Assembly (NCBI GenBank): GCA_017937845.1
Contig: JAGBCV010000029.1
Location: 1 to 64,000 of the forward strand
Origin: Clostridia bacterium
GTDB lineage: Bacteria > Bacillota > Clostridia > Oscillospirales > CAG-272
Direction of reading: 5' to 3'
DNA length: 64,000 bases
The notes under the pieces are model-generated. The model saw only the letters and a program-made list of their open reading frames with translations. It made no database searches and was not told the origin of the DNA. The translations under genes were made by a program, and so were the position numbers. Positions 8,562-18,087 of the stretch are shown here, piece by piece (the first letter of the stretch is position 1; each line of letters opens with the position of its first letter).

Positions 8562-8978
8562 ATGGCAATGAAAATGAAAATTCTTCACTATCCCGAGAAA
8601 GGTAAGATCGTTACCTTTACAAATGCACTTTCCGCAGAATACGGACAGAAAGCAGACAAGATTCCGCCCGCATACGATTGCAGCAGAGAACGTCTCCTTT
8701 TTGCAGGTATCTCCACAGGTAAATATATCGATTCTTCTCTTTCTCTTTTTCTTCGCGGACTTAACAGAGATAAGGTTTTGAACGTTGCGATCTTTACCGA
8801 CGCGGCTGATTCCACCATTGAAGAGATCAAAGCGCTTGTTGCAGAAGGCGGCGCTACCGTTTTGGACGTAAAGAAAGTTAAGAAGAGCGCGCTTCCTTTC
8901 CTTACCGGTGTTAAGGATGACGAAATGGCAGATTTCAAGGCTTGGGCAGACGGTATCGTAAAGAGCCTCCAGGACTAA
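8562..8978 (+). CDS. Flavodoxin-like small protein
   Basis: A 138-residue soluble protein. Alternating strands and helices look like the flavodoxin fold: a first strand and loop (KIVTFTNALSAEYGQ, in place of the usual phosphate loop), RERLLFAGISTGKYIDSSL where a flavodoxin contacts the isoalloxazine, and VLNVAIFTDAADSTIEE, then ALVAEGGATVLD. The Thr/Ser-rich T-x-T-G-N-T FMN phosphate loop is absent, so FMN binding is uncertain. RBS AAAGGAA about 10 bases upstream. Monocistronic; followed by a GC-rich repeat. Fold assignment by eye. Confidence 0.55.
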   Translation: MAMKMKILHYPEKGKIVTFTNALSAEYGQKADKIPPAYDCSRERLLFAGISTGKYIDSSLSLFLRGLNRDKVLNVAIFTDAADSTIEEIKALVAEGGATVLDVKKVKKSALPFLTGVKDDEMADFKAWADGIVKSLQD

Positions 8979-9010
8979 TATTTGGAACATAAAGGTACAA
9001 GTGAATAAAA

Positions 9011-9141
9011 ACGCCTCCCCTTACACAGGGGAGGTGGCAAGACGAAGTCTTGTCGGAGGGGTTGGCGGTTTAAGATGGAAGTTTTATTTCCCAATCTCTC
9101 ACCGCTTTGCGGCGGAGCTCCCTCCCAGAGGGAGCCTTTCT
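9011..9141. repeat. GC-rich palindromic repeat, copy 1
   Basis: First copy of a dispersed family also seen at 18088-18187 and 48641-48757. Layout: left palindrome CCTCCCC-N7-GGGGAGG (9014-9034), a short AAGAC-GAA-GTCTT hairpin, CGGAGGGGTTG, spacer, then right palindrome GCTCCCTC-CCA-GAGGGAGC (9118-9136). Such twin-palindrome elements are widespread in gut Clostridia. Intergenic here, between the flavodoxin-like and DUF4240 genes. Confidence 0.8.
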
Positions 9142-9235
9142 TTTTAGGCTTTGTATCCGATGCGTTTGTCATACAAAGGGGAAATTTGCGATAAAACAGA
9201 GCGATCAATAAGAGTTTGATGAAAGGGTTAGTTAT

Positions 9236-9676
9236 ATGGACAGAACACAGTTTTTTGAAATCATTATGACTATTTGCGATTGGGATGCATCGGGTAATGA
9301 CAAAAAGGTGGTGCGTCCCTTGGTGGATTATTTGGCGCAACAGCCTGACGAAACGATATTCGCTTTTGACGAAATTATGGCAGAGTTGCTTTTTGACTTG
9401 GATACAAAAAAGAACTTCAAAAAGGCTCGTAGGTACTATACACACACGGATGATAGCTTTTTGTATTCTCGGTGCTGTGCATTGATTAACGGTGAGGAAT
9501 ACTATCAAAAGGTAAAAGCAGGTAAGGTTAGTGACCTATGGCAAATGGAATTTGAAACTATTTTGAGCGTTCCCATGTGTGCGTGGGAGAAAAAATACGG
9601 AGAAGATTCTAACGACTATCCGTATTTGACATCAAAAAGCTATGAAACAGGAAGCAATGTTGATGGATGGAAGTAA
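9236..9676 (+). CDS. DUF4240 domain protein
   Basis: A 146-residue acidic, soluble protein. The N-terminus MDRTQFFEIIM and the segments LVDYLAQQPDETIFAFDEI and EFETILSVPMCAWEKKYG correspond to DUF4240, a domain found in stand-alone proteins and in proteins linked to polymorphic-toxin or DNA-damage contexts; no catalytic function is established. The family's usual middle part is diverged. RBS AAAGGG upstream of the ATG. It is AT-richer than neighbours and flanked by a repeat, consistent with acquisition by transfer (inference). Confidence 0.7.
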   Translation: MDRTQFFEIIMTICDWDASGNDKKVVRPLVDYLAQQPDETIFAFDEIMAELLFDLDTKKNFKKARRYYTHTDDSFLYSRCCALINGEEYYQKVKAGKVSDLWQMEFETILSVPMCAWEKKYGEDSNDYPYLTSKSYETGSNVDGWK

Positions 9677-9705
9677 CGCAAAAATCCAAATTTACGACTT
9701 GTATG

Positions 9706-9735
9706 AAAGCCCCGACAAAAATCTGTCGGGGCTTT
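9706..9735. terminator. Bidirectional terminator between convergent genes
   Basis: AAAGCCCCGACA (9706-9717) pairs with TGTCGGGGCTTT (9724-9735). It separates the DUF4240 gene from the convergent regulator gene. Confidence 0.8.
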
Positions 9736-9767
9736 GCTATCTCTATAAGAACCGGTCGGTTTCGCGT

Positions 9768-10808
9768 TTATAATTTGATAATTTCCTGAAATTCTTCCGT
9801 TTCGCGTATTTTATCGAAGACGGGCATGGAAAGATATGCAAGAAAGTTCTCACTTGGGGTATTGGTGCCGAAGTTTGTTACGTTATTCGGGTCATAGGTG
9901 AGGCGGTTTAGCAAAGGTGCGGTGTAGGCGCTGGGCGTATTCTTGTGGAGAACTTTCTCATATTCGCGCATATGGTTTTTCGCGGAGCGGAGAAGCGCGA
10001 AGGCTTCTGCGTTTTCGCCGCGGCGCACGAAATGTTGTGCTTTCCAAATATCGTTCCCCGTGAGCCAATCGTGCCAATAGAGATAATTTCCGTCGGGAAT
10101 GAGCGCTTGAATGATCTTTTCTTTCGCCTCGAGCGCAGGCAGACTGCGGTCTAAAAGGAGAAGCACGTCGGTGATCTTATGAAAAAGCATTGCTTGGCGG
10201 TGTTTTTTGCCCTCTTCTCCTGTCAAACAGTTTATGAGCAAGTCATTTGCGCGCGGATGCTGACGGGCATAGGCGACGGCTTCCTCGTGTCTACCGAGCT
10301 CGGGCAGGACGGAAACGAGCTGTTCGATGGCGTTATCGCGGAGCGTTTGATCCGTGCAATCCTCAAGTATCATTTCGCAATGCTTGACGGAGCGCTCGAA
10401 AAACTCCTTTTGCATTTGCGGGTCATTTTCCAAGTGGTGATAGGTGTAATGCTCCTCCGCTTCGGCAAGGTCGAGAAGATATTTGAAATCTCCCGGATAT
10501 TCGGTGCATCGCGCAAGGGCGGTTTCATAACGGACCTTCATATCGCCGCTTTTCCATGTGGAATCGAAAAGATCGTCCAGTTCTTTTCTTCGTGGGTCGG
10601 TTTGGTCGGTGTCAAGATTGAAAAGCTCGTCGGTCGTAACGTGCAGGATTTTGGCGAGAGGGACGATGAGGGAAAGGTCGGGGGATGCCGCGCCCGTTTC
10701 CCATTTGGAAACGGCTTGATAGGATACGAAAAGGTAATCTGCGAGTTTTTCTTGGGTCATATCGTTCTTCTTGCGAAGCTCTTTGATTTTTTGTCCGATA
10801 TGTTTCAT
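9768..10808 (-). CDS. XRE-family transcriptional regulator with helical repeat C-terminus
   Basis: A 346-residue protein. Residues 4-60 are a Cro/C1-type helix-turn-helix (IKELRKKNDMTQEKLADYL, VSYQAVSKWETGAASPD, then LHVTTDELF). Residues about 85-320 are helical with TPR-like spacing (YLLDLAEAEEHYTYHH, ELGRHEEAVAYARQHP), a layout often used for peptide or protein sensing. A consensus-like promoter lies 60 bases upstream on the same strand. It may control neighbouring surface genes or itself; no operator could be recognised. Confidence 0.9.
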   Translation of the reverse strand: MKHIGQKIKELRKKNDMTQEKLADYLFVSYQAVSKWETGAASPDLSLIVPLAKILHVTTDELFNLDTDQTDPRRKELDDLFDSTWKSGDMKVRYETALARCTEYPGDFKYLLDLAEAEEHYTYHHLENDPQMQKEFFERSVKHCEMILEDCTDQTLRDNAIEQLVSVLPELGRHEEAVAYARQHPRANDLLINCLTGEEGKKHRQAMLFHKITDVLLLLDRSLPALEAKEKIIQALIPDGNYLYWHDWLTGNDIWKAQHFVRRGENAEAFALLRSAKNHMREYEKVLHKNTPSAYTAPLLNRLTYDPNNVTNFGTNTPSENFLAYLSMPVFDKIRETEEFQEIIKL

Positions 10809-10867
10809 TATGATATCATCTCCTTAATGGATTTTAAGAAGTCAGCGCGCTTTTTCTTTCTGTCTAT

Positions 10868-10896
10868 ATTGTAGCATAGGTCGATGGATTTTGCAA
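10868..10896 (-). promoter_or_regulatory. Promoter of the XRE regulator
   Basis: Minus strand TTGCAA (10896-10891), 17-bp spacer, TACAAT (10873-10868). Confidence 0.7.
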
Positions 10897-11001
10897 TAAC
10901 GCACTTTTTGAGAGGAACTCAACTGCGGTTCGAGTGGGCTTATTTGTGAAATGTGAACAAAAAAGGGGGAGGAAATTTTTTGTCGGGTTTTGCAAATCGT
11001 C

Positions 11002-11029
11002 TTGACGAATTTTCAAAATTTGGTATAAT
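11002..11029 (+). promoter_or_regulatory. Promoter of the metallophosphoesterase lipoprotein gene
   Basis: TTGACG (11002-11007), 16-bp spacer, TATAAT (11024-11029). The leader to the ATG at 11089 is about 55 bases. Confidence 0.8.
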
Positions 11030-11088
11030 CTATATGAGAAACTATATGTTTATATCTGTTTTCTAAAAACGGATGGAAAGGATAACGC

Positions 11089-13407
11089 ATGAAAAAACTC
11101 ATTGCTTTTCTCCTTGCGGCGACAATGCTCATAGGCCTTGCGGCGTGCGGAGATAAACCCGTTGAATCCACCCCCAACATCACAACAACGGAGGACCCCA
11201 GCGTGCAAACCACAGAAACCACAGCAAACCAGACAACAGAAACCACCACAACAGAAACCACGACGGACGTGACCACTCCCGCGGAAACCACCACAGAGAA
11301 GCCCGTTACACCCTCTGTTGACCCCACAAAGATTTTCAACGAAGACAAGATCGTTCTTTCTTTTGCGGCGCTTTCCGATACGCAGCATAAATACAGCGGT
11401 ATGGATACGCTCGGCAAATTCAAGACCGCGCTTCGTCAGCTCGTAGCTTACGCAGACAAGACAGGCGATGATTTGGATGCGGTATTCTTTGCAGGCGACC
11501 TTGTTCAGAGCGCAAAGACACAGGAAGTCAAGGAATTTAAGGGTGCGTATGAGGAAGTCATCGACGTTACCGAGATCCCGCTTATCTTCTCTCTCGGTAA
11601 TCACGACGTAAACTGCCATGCAGGTTATACATACGAAGATTTGGATATGGAAGCATTCTATCAGATCTTCGGCGATGCTTACCGTACATACGATGAAGAA
11701 ACCAGCGACCTTTCCATTGGTTGCACACATACTGTGATTGGTGACTATCACTTTATTTGTATCAACCCCATCGACGATGAATACATCGGCTACGATGACG
11801 GCGGCGTTCTTTATTCCGCAGAAGCTAAGGCTTGGCTCGATAAGACCCTTGCGGATATCACAACGGAAAACCCCGACCACTTTGTTTTCATCAGCACACA
11901 CCCGATGATCTACGGCACGACCTACGGCAGTGACCTCCTTACAGGCAACCACCGCTGGTACACCAAGGACCTCACCTCCATTCTTGAAAAATACAATCAG
12001 GTCGTTACTTTCGGCGGACACGTTCACTTCCCGCTGAACGACCCCAGAAGCATCATGCAGACCGCGTTCACCTCGATGGGCTGCGCTTCCGTTACCTATA
12101 TGGCGATCGAAAACGGCGGATATGAAAATATGTCCTCCGCGACCGTTATGAGAGACTGCGCGGAATATTCTCAGGGTCTTCTCGTTCAGATCGATGAAAA
12201 CGGCAATATGAGAGTTACCCGTATGGACTTCCATAACAACGATACCATCGGCGAAGCATGGGTCATTTCCTACCCCACAGCAGACGGCTCTCACCTTAAC
12301 GCTTATACACATGACAGAGGCTCCGAAGAAAACAACGAAGCTCCCACCATCTCCGAGATCAAAGCCGTTATGGGCGCTGTCAACTCCGCAGGCAGCCAGC
12401 ACGTAACACTCAAGTTCGCGGCTGCGGAAGACGATGAATTTGCTCATCACTATGCGCTGAAGCTCGTCAGAACATCCGACGGCAGAGTTCTCAAGGACGC
12501 AAAAATCCTTGCTGACTTCTATCGCCACGGCGACCCCGCGGATATGAAGAAAGAGCATGAGCTCGTGATCGGCAACCTGAAGGTCGGTACGGAATGTGAA
12601 GTAACGCTCACCGCATACGACTCTTGGGGCGCTTCCAGCGAGACCATCACCTATAAATTCGTTGTCGGCGAAGAAGGCGGCGAAGCAGGTACACAGGAAA
12701 ATACCGCGGCTAAGGTCGAGGTATACGCGGATTTCGATTTCGCAGACGGCAAGGTCGTTGACACAAAGGGCAACGTATCCGTTCAGAACAGCGCTTCCGC
12801 ACAGAAAGCGACCGTTACGCATAACGGCAAGACCGCGACCGTTGACGCGCTCGTCGTTACGAGCGAGGGTCAGTCCGCGCTTTGCACGTTCGATAAGCTC
12901 ACAAGCGCTTCCGACGTAGAAGCCTTTGCCATGAAGAATTTCTCCGTGGAAGCATTCTACGTGATGAATAAGAAAGGCAGCATCCAGGGCGTTGTCTGCG
13001 GTACACAGTCCGGCGGCTGGGGTCTTGCAGAGGATAAGACCGGCAAGCCTTACTTCATCACCGGTATTACGGGCGGTAAATACAACGACAGCGTTTATGC
13101 AAAAGAAGCTTCTTCCACCACAGAGCTCGTTCACGTTGTTGCTGTTTACGATTACGCAAACAACAAGCAGTGCATCTATATCAACGGCGTTTTGACGGAC
13201 AGCAAGAATTTGAAGGGTGCATTCCTTGCGGGCGACGGCTCTTCCTATAACAAATTCTCTCTCGGCAACGACGTTTTGAAGGACGGCAAGGGCGGCGACT
13301 TCCCGACATCCGCGATGACCATGGTTGACGCGAAGATCTACACAGGCGCGCTCAGCGCAGACGAAGCAAAGACAGCGTATGACAATGCTGTGGCTGCTCT
13401 CAAATGA
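11089..13407 (+). CDS. Surface metallophosphoesterase lipoprotein with C-terminal LamG-like domain
   Basis: A 772-residue lipoprotein. Signal peptide with lipobox LAAC (Cys at about 20), then a Thr/Glu-rich linker (residues 25-80, repeats of TTET). Residues about 85-400 are a calcineurin-like phosphoesterase: AALSDTQH, FFAGDLVQ, SLGNHDVNC, STHPMIYG and the closing GGHVHFP hold the metal ligands. A central beta domain follows, and residues about 540-770 look like a concanavalin/LamG jelly roll (FSVEAFYVMNKKG; VVAVYDYANNKQCIYINGVL). Likely hydrolyses phosphate esters outside the cell; substrate unknown. Own promoter; hairpin at 13421. Confidence 0.88.
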   Translation: MKKLIAFLLAATMLIGLAACGDKPVESTPNITTTEDPSVQTTETTANQTTETTTTETTTDVTTPAETTTEKPVTPSVDPTKIFNEDKIVLSFAALSDTQHKYSGMDTLGKFKTALRQLVAYADKTGDDLDAVFFAGDLVQSAKTQEVKEFKGAYEEVIDVTEIPLIFSLGNHDVNCHAGYTYEDLDMEAFYQIFGDAYRTYDEETSDLSIGCTHTVIGDYHFICINPIDDEYIGYDDGGVLYSAEAKAWLDKTLADITTENPDHFVFISTHPMIYGTTYGSDLLTGNHRWYTKDLTSILEKYNQVVTFGGHVHFPLNDPRSIMQTAFTSMGCASVTYMAIENGGYENMSSATVMRDCAEYSQGLLVQIDENGNMRVTRMDFHNNDTIGEAWVISYPTADGSHLNAYTHDRGSEENNEAPTISEIKAVMGAVNSAGSQHVTLKFAAAEDDEFAHHYALKLVRTSDGRVLKDAKILADFYRHGDPADMKKEHELVIGNLKVGTECEVTLTAYDSWGASSETITYKFVVGEEGGEAGTQENTAAKVEVYADFDFADGKVVDTKGNVSVQNSASAQKATVTHNGKTATVDALVVTSEGQSALCTFDKLTSASDVEAFAMKNFSVEAFYVMNKKGSIQGVVCGTQSGGWGLAEDKTGKPYFITGITGGKYNDSVYAKEASSTTELVHVVAVYDYANNKQCIYINGVLTDSKNLKGAFLAGDGSSYNKFSLGNDVLKDGKGGDFPTSAMTMVDAKIYTGALSADEAKTAYDNAVAALK

Positions 13408-13420
13408 TCGATGATCGATT

Positions 13421-13450
13421 TATAGGGAGTCCCGATGCGGACTCCCTATA
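13421..13450 (+). terminator. Hairpin after the metallophosphoesterase gene
   Basis: TATAGGGAGTCC (13421-13432), loop CGATGC, GGACTCCCTATA (13439-13450): a perfect 12-bp stem followed by TTAAAAATTTT, a weak U tract. May be a leaky terminator, since the next gene starts 40 bases later. Confidence 0.7.
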
Positions 13451-13490
13451 TTAAAAATTTTCCAATAAAACCGAAAGGAGATTTCTCCAA

Positions 13491-13994
13491 ATGAAAAGAA
13501 TTTTTGCATTTGCATTGGTTTTCGTAATGCTTTTCTCCATGACCTCCTGCATGAAGGACGGCTTTGAGGGCGCGGATAAGGTCTTTTCCGCAAGCGGTAT
13601 GAGCATTACCTTGACCGAAAACTTCGTGGAAACCAGCTTTGAAGGCTACGACGCTTGCTATGACTCCGCGACCGTTGCGGTATTCTGCCTGAAAGAACCC
13701 TTCTCCATGGCAGAGGGCGTTGAAGACTTGACGCTCGACCAGTACGCAGAGCTGACCATCACGGCAAATCAGGCGCACAACCCCACCTTGAAAGAGGTCG
13801 ACGGTATGCCCGTTATGGAATATACGTTCTTTAACGAGGACACCAACGTCAATTACGCATATTTCTCCGCGATGTATAAGAGCGGCGACGCTTTCTGGGC
13901 AATCCAGTTTGCTTGCGATGCCGAGCTTTACGACGCGCATGAGGAAACCTTTGTTAAGTGGGCAAAGTCGGTCGTTTTTGATGCGGCGGCATGA
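13491..13994 (+). CDS. Small secreted lipoprotein
   Basis: A 167-residue lipoprotein: MKR, hydrophobic stretch, lipobox MTSC (Cys about 19). The mature domain of about 145 residues alternates strands (SASGMSITLTENFVE, ATVAVFCLKEPF) and ends in a helix (EETFVKWAKSVVF), a shape seen in small PsbP-like or Gram-positive surface domains. I do not recognise a named family. The RBS AAAGGAG sits 10 bases upstream of the ATG. It may be cotranscribed with the preceding gene through the weak hairpin; a strong terminator follows. Confidence 0.7.
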   Translation: MKRIFAFALVFVMLFSMTSCMKDGFEGADKVFSASGMSITLTENFVETSFEGYDACYDSATVAVFCLKEPFSMAEGVEDLTLDQYAELTITANQAHNPTLKEVDGMPVMEYTFFNEDTNVNYAYFSAMYKSGDAFWAIQFACDAELYDAHEETFVKWAKSVVFDAAA

Positions 13995-14004
13995 TAAGGA
14001 TTCA

Positions 14005-14033
14005 AAATTCCCGATGAAAATCGGGAATTTTTT
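14005..14033 (+). terminator. Rho-independent terminator
   Basis: AAATTCCCGAT (14005-14015), GAAA loop, ATCGGGAATTTTTT. Confidence 0.92.
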
Positions 14034-14256
14034 CATGGGAATCGCAAATTCATGTTGAAATCTTGCGGGAAATCATATATAATGAAAATATATCTTCATA
14101 AAAAATTCAAAATGAATGATGTATTTGGGTGTTTTTGCTATCTCAAAATGAAGCAAGTCGGTAAGATATCCCTCTCCTTCCAAGGATTTTGTATTGATTG
14201 GTAAGAGTTTCATAGGGTATACTTGTGTCATCTTGAAAATTAAGGAGAACTTACCA

Positions 14257-15726
14257 ATGAAAAAACACCATCATTTTGAAAGAAGAAATACGAAGGCGAT
14301 CCTCATTTCCGCACTGGCGGCGGCAACGGTCGTCGGCTTTACGGGTTGCGCGAACGAGGGTGAGCTTCCCTCCATGCCCATGACGACCTTGGAGAGCACC
14401 TATTTTACGGAAACGCAAAAATCCGCAGAGGCGTTCTCTGCGCAGACGGCGCAGACAAGCGGTGCACCGCTCGAAACGACCGAACAGACCCTCGAAACGA
14501 CCGAGCAGAAGCCCGCCGCGACCACGGCGGAAACATCGGCGGAAACGACGACGGAGACCGTAAAGCCCGAGCCTGTCGTTCATACGGAGCGGACGGAGGA
14601 ATACGAGGATATCTCCTACGATACGCGCTACGAGTATTCCGACCGATATTATAAAGGTACGCTCCAAACCAAGCAGGCGGGAAAAAAGGGTACGCTTCTG
14701 CGCGTAACGGTCACGACCTATGAGGACGGCGTGGCGCTTGACGCATCGATCACGGAAACGGTTATCCACGAGCCTGTGGAAAAGGTCATCATCGTGGGAA
14801 CGAAAGAAACGACGACGCAGACTCGCTTGACGGTCACGGAAAACGTGATTCCGTATCGAACGGAAACGCAGACGGACGCTTCCCGTTATGACGATGAACG
14901 AAGCGTTTTACAGGAAGGGAAGGACGGCTACACCGAGGTCGTATATCTCATTACATATGAAAAGGGTGTTGAGGTCTCCCGCGAGCGGATATCCGAAAGG
15001 GTCTTTGACGTGCAACATGAGATCGTTTCCGTCGGTACAAAGCCTGCATGGAAGGAAACGAGCGAAACGGAGCGGACGAATACCGTTCCTCACAAAACGG
15101 AGTATATCTACGATAACACCGTGACGGACGGCAAGCGCATCGTCAAAACCGCAGGCAAGGACGGCTACACGGAAAATCTGTATACCGTCAAATATTACAG
15201 AGGAAAGCTTTCCTCAAAGGAGTTTGTGAAAAGCACCGTATACGAGCCGACGACGGAGGTCATCATCATCGGCACGAAAAAAGAAGAATCCTTCGGTCTG
15301 CCGTTTCTTGCGAATAAGGGCTATACGCTGACGCAGGATTTCGGCGGAAGTCATTACGCGATGGATTTCGGCGTTTGGTATGGCGACCCGATCCTCGCCG
15401 TCAAAAGCGGAACGGTCATCTATGCGTATGACGAGGGCGATTTCCCAAAGAGCGACGCCAACTGGACATACGGCACGTTCGTGGTCATCGAGCATGAGAA
15501 CGGCGTGCGCTCGCTTTACGCGCATTTGAAAAGCAGGACCGTCAAAGCGGGACAAAAGGTCACGGGCGGACAGGTCATCGGATACAGCGGTAATACGGGC
15601 AGAGTCAATCCCGCGCCCACCGCGTCAAATCCCTTGGCGGGAACGCATCTGCATTTTGAGATCCGCGTGAAACGAAATGGCTCTTATGTCAAGGTCGACC
15701 CGAAGAATTATATACCTTACAAATAA
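14257..15726 (+). CDS. Lipoprotein with three G5 domains and an M23 peptidase domain
   Basis: A 489-residue protein. The start at 14257 (RBS AAGGAG, MKKHHHFERR) is preferred over the frame's earlier ATG at 14194. Signal segment with lipobox FTGC (Cys near 31), Thr/Glu-rich linker to about residue 105, then three G5-type beta repeats (about 110-175, 185-255, 265-335), each with the YE-x-G...VGT pattern. Residues 345-489 are an M23 endopeptidase: GGSHYAMDFG, SLYAHLKS and THLHFEIRV hold the zinc and catalytic residues. Predicted surface-anchored peptidoglycan hydrolase, with G5 domains contacting the wall. No partner gene; followed after 47 bases by GH94. Confidence 0.93.
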   Translation: MKKHHHFERRNTKAILISALAAATVVGFTGCANEGELPSMPMTTLESTYFTETQKSAEAFSAQTAQTSGAPLETTEQTLETTEQKPAATTAETSAETTTETVKPEPVVHTERTEEYEDISYDTRYEYSDRYYKGTLQTKQAGKKGTLLRVTVTTYEDGVALDASITETVIHEPVEKVIIVGTKETTTQTRLTVTENVIPYRTETQTDASRYDDERSVLQEGKDGYTEVVYLITYEKGVEVSRERISERVFDVQHEIVSVGTKPAWKETSETERTNTVPHKTEYIYDNTVTDGKRIVKTAGKDGYTENLYTVKYYRGKLSSKEFVKSTVYEPTTEVIIIGTKKEESFGLPFLANKGYTLTQDFGGSHYAMDFGVWYGDPILAVKSGTVIYAYDEGDFPKSDANWTYGTFVVIEHENGVRSLYAHLKSRTVKAGQKVTGGQVIGYSGNTGRVNPAPTASNPLAGTHLHFEIRVKRNGSYVKVDPKNYIPYK

Positions 15727-15773
15727 AATATAATAAAAATAAAAATTTTTACGGAAAGGTTTGGTTTTTTGCT

Positions 15774-18065
15774 ATGGCAGAATTCAAATGGTACGGACAT
15801 TTTAACAGCGATGATTCCTATACCGTAACGGAGCCCGAAACGCCCCGTCATTGGTATAACTACATGTTCAACGATGAATATGTAACATTCACATCTCAGG
15901 TCGGCTTTGGCGAGGGTCTTTGTCAGGACGACATGGGCAGAAGAATCCTTCTTCTCTCGAACAGAAACATTTTCCTTGCGGAAGATGGCAAGCATTGGAG
16001 CCTTTTCGGTCTTCCTCTTGACTACGGCTACACCGATTACGCTTGCGACCACGTAAACGGCTTCTCCACCATTCGCCTTTCCTATAACGGCATTGCAAGC
16101 GCCGTTCGCATCTTCGTTCCGAACGAGGGCAGACGCGAAATTTGGAGCGTCACGCTCACCAATAACGGCGACACCGAACGCACGTTGAACCTTGTTTCTT
16201 ATGCGAAAACAGAGGTTGACGGTACATACCGTCCGCAGGCATATAGCCTTGGTCAGGGTGGCTTCCACGAAGAAAAGAAAGCCGTATTTGCAAAGGATTA
16301 CCGTCCTCTTTGGTCCAAGGGCAACAGAAAGATCTATTGCTACATGACCGCATCCGAAGAGATCACGGGCTTTGATGCAAGACGCAATGCGTTCATCGGT
16401 CCTTACGGCGACGAACAGCATCCCGCGGCTCTCCGCAAATTCGGCGGCTGCACGAACAGCGATTGTAACTCCGAAAAGCTCTGCCTTGCTTTGCAGAACA
16501 CCATCACACTCGCTCCCGGCGAAACCAAGACTGCGTATTTCCAGCTCGGCGTGGAAATGGATAACTTTGACGCTATCACCTCTCCTACAGCAGAAAGCGC
16601 AGAAGCGGAATTTGAAGCGATGAAGGCGAAGATCGCCGCAGACCTCGGCGGCGTTTCTATCCAGACACCTTGGAAGGATTTCGACCACCTGATCAACGGT
16701 TGGATGAAATATGCGGCGTATATGGGCTCTCGTTGGGCGCGTGTACGTCATAACGGCTACCGCGATATGACCAGCGACAGCGAATGTCTTGGCTGTGTCA
16801 ATCCGAAGCTCGCATGGGAAAGACTCAAGAGAGTTCTCTCCTATCAGTATCAGAGCGGCTATGCGCCCCGTACCATCGCAGACGGCAGAATCAAAGACAA
16901 TAACTTCGCAGATAACACCGTTTGGATGACCTACGCGGCAAACACCATCATCAAGGAGCTCGGCGACCCGAATCTCCTTTACGATACCGTAAAATTCAAC
17001 GATACCGAAGAAGCATATTCCGTTTACGAGCATATCAAACGCTCCGTAGACTTCCTTTATAACTTCCAGGGCAACTACGGTCTTGTCCGCATTTGGGGCG
17101 GTGACTGGAACGACTGCATCAACAACGCAGGTCTGAAAGGCAAGGGCGTTTCCGTATGGCTCTCTATCGCTTGGGTCAGAGCGGGCAAGATGTTTGCGGA
17201 AGTGGCAAAGATGCTCGGCAAGGACGACGACGCGAAGCTCGCGCTCGAACGTGTTGACGATATGGTGAAGAAGATCGATGCATACGGCTACGACGAAAAG
17301 GGCGGTTACTATATCTACGCTCGCACAGACGACGATATCATCATGGGCTCTTCCGATTGTGATGAAGGTAAAATCTTCTTGAATCCTCAGCTTTGGGCAG
17401 TTCTCGCAGGCATGGAAAAGGGCGCGGCTGTCATGGATAAGGCAGAAGAGCTTCTCGAAACTCCCATCGGTATCCGTCTTTCCTATCCCGCATACTCCTA
17501 TCAGCGTCCTTATATCGGCTCTATGGCTGAAAAATTCCCCGGCGTACAGGATAACGGCGGTATCTATCTCCATCCCTCCGCTTGGAAGCTCGCAGTTGAC
17601 AGTATTCTCCGCCGTCCCGACCGCGTAGAAGAAGGTCTCCGCAAGATGCTTCCTTGGGATCAGACCTACGATGACGGCACCGTTGGTCAGACCTGCGGCG
17701 AGCCTTACGCGATGTATAACTCCTACTTCGCTCCCGAGGTTGGTTACAGAGCGGGCACTCCCGGTCAGAGCTGGCGTACGGCTTCCAGCTCCTGGATGCT
17801 CAAGAGTGTGATCGAATTTATCTTCGGTATGCACCCCGAGGTAGAAGGTCTCCGCATCGATCCTTGCATCCCGCTTTGCTGGAACGAATGCTCCATCAAG
17901 AAGGTCATGCGTGATTGCACGTTCGACATTCACTTCATCTGCGACGGCGAAGGCTCTGACGTTCTCGGCATCACCGTTGACGGCGAAGCGATCGACGGCA
18001 ACGTCATCGCGCCCGTAGCAGGCAAGACCATCAAGGTTGAAGTCAAGCTCGGCAAAAAGGCATAA
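15774..18065 (+). CDS. GH94-family glycoside phosphorylase
   Basis: A 763-residue cytoplasmic enzyme of the cellobiose/chitobiose phosphorylase family (GH94; usual length 780-820). Residues 1-270 are the N-terminal beta-sandwich (HWYNYMFNDEYVTFTSQVG); residues about 300-700 are the alpha6/alpha6 barrel with NGWMKYAAYMGSRWARV and the acid-catalyst motif IWGGDWNDC (residues 440-448, usually GGDWNDG). A short beta C-terminus follows. It phosphorolyses beta-linked disaccharides to a sugar-1-phosphate; the sugar cannot be told from sequence alone. No transporter or other sugar gene is adjacent. A GC-rich repeat follows. Confidence 0.88.
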   Translation: MAEFKWYGHFNSDDSYTVTEPETPRHWYNYMFNDEYVTFTSQVGFGEGLCQDDMGRRILLLSNRNIFLAEDGKHWSLFGLPLDYGYTDYACDHVNGFSTIRLSYNGIASAVRIFVPNEGRREIWSVTLTNNGDTERTLNLVSYAKTEVDGTYRPQAYSLGQGGFHEEKKAVFAKDYRPLWSKGNRKIYCYMTASEEITGFDARRNAFIGPYGDEQHPAALRKFGGCTNSDCNSEKLCLALQNTITLAPGETKTAYFQLGVEMDNFDAITSPTAESAEAEFEAMKAKIAADLGGVSIQTPWKDFDHLINGWMKYAAYMGSRWARVRHNGYRDMTSDSECLGCVNPKLAWERLKRVLSYQYQSGYAPRTIADGRIKDNNFADNTVWMTYAANTIIKELGDPNLLYDTVKFNDTEEAYSVYEHIKRSVDFLYNFQGNYGLVRIWGGDWNDCINNAGLKGKGVSVWLSIAWVRAGKMFAEVAKMLGKDDDAKLALERVDDMVKKIDAYGYDEKGGYYIYARTDDDIIMGSSDCDEGKIFLNPQLWAVLAGMEKGAAVMDKAEELLETPIGIRLSYPAYSYQRPYIGSMAEKFPGVQDNGGIYLHPSAWKLAVDSILRRPDRVEEGLRKMLPWDQTYDDGTVGQTCGEPYAMYNSYFAPEVGYRAGTPGQSWRTASSSWMLKSVIEFIFGMHPEVEGLRIDPCIPLCWNECSIKKVMRDCTFDIHFICDGEGSDVLGITVDGEAIDGNVIAPVAGKTIKVEVKLGKKA

Positions 18066-18087
18066 TATCGTTTTTTGAAACATTTGA

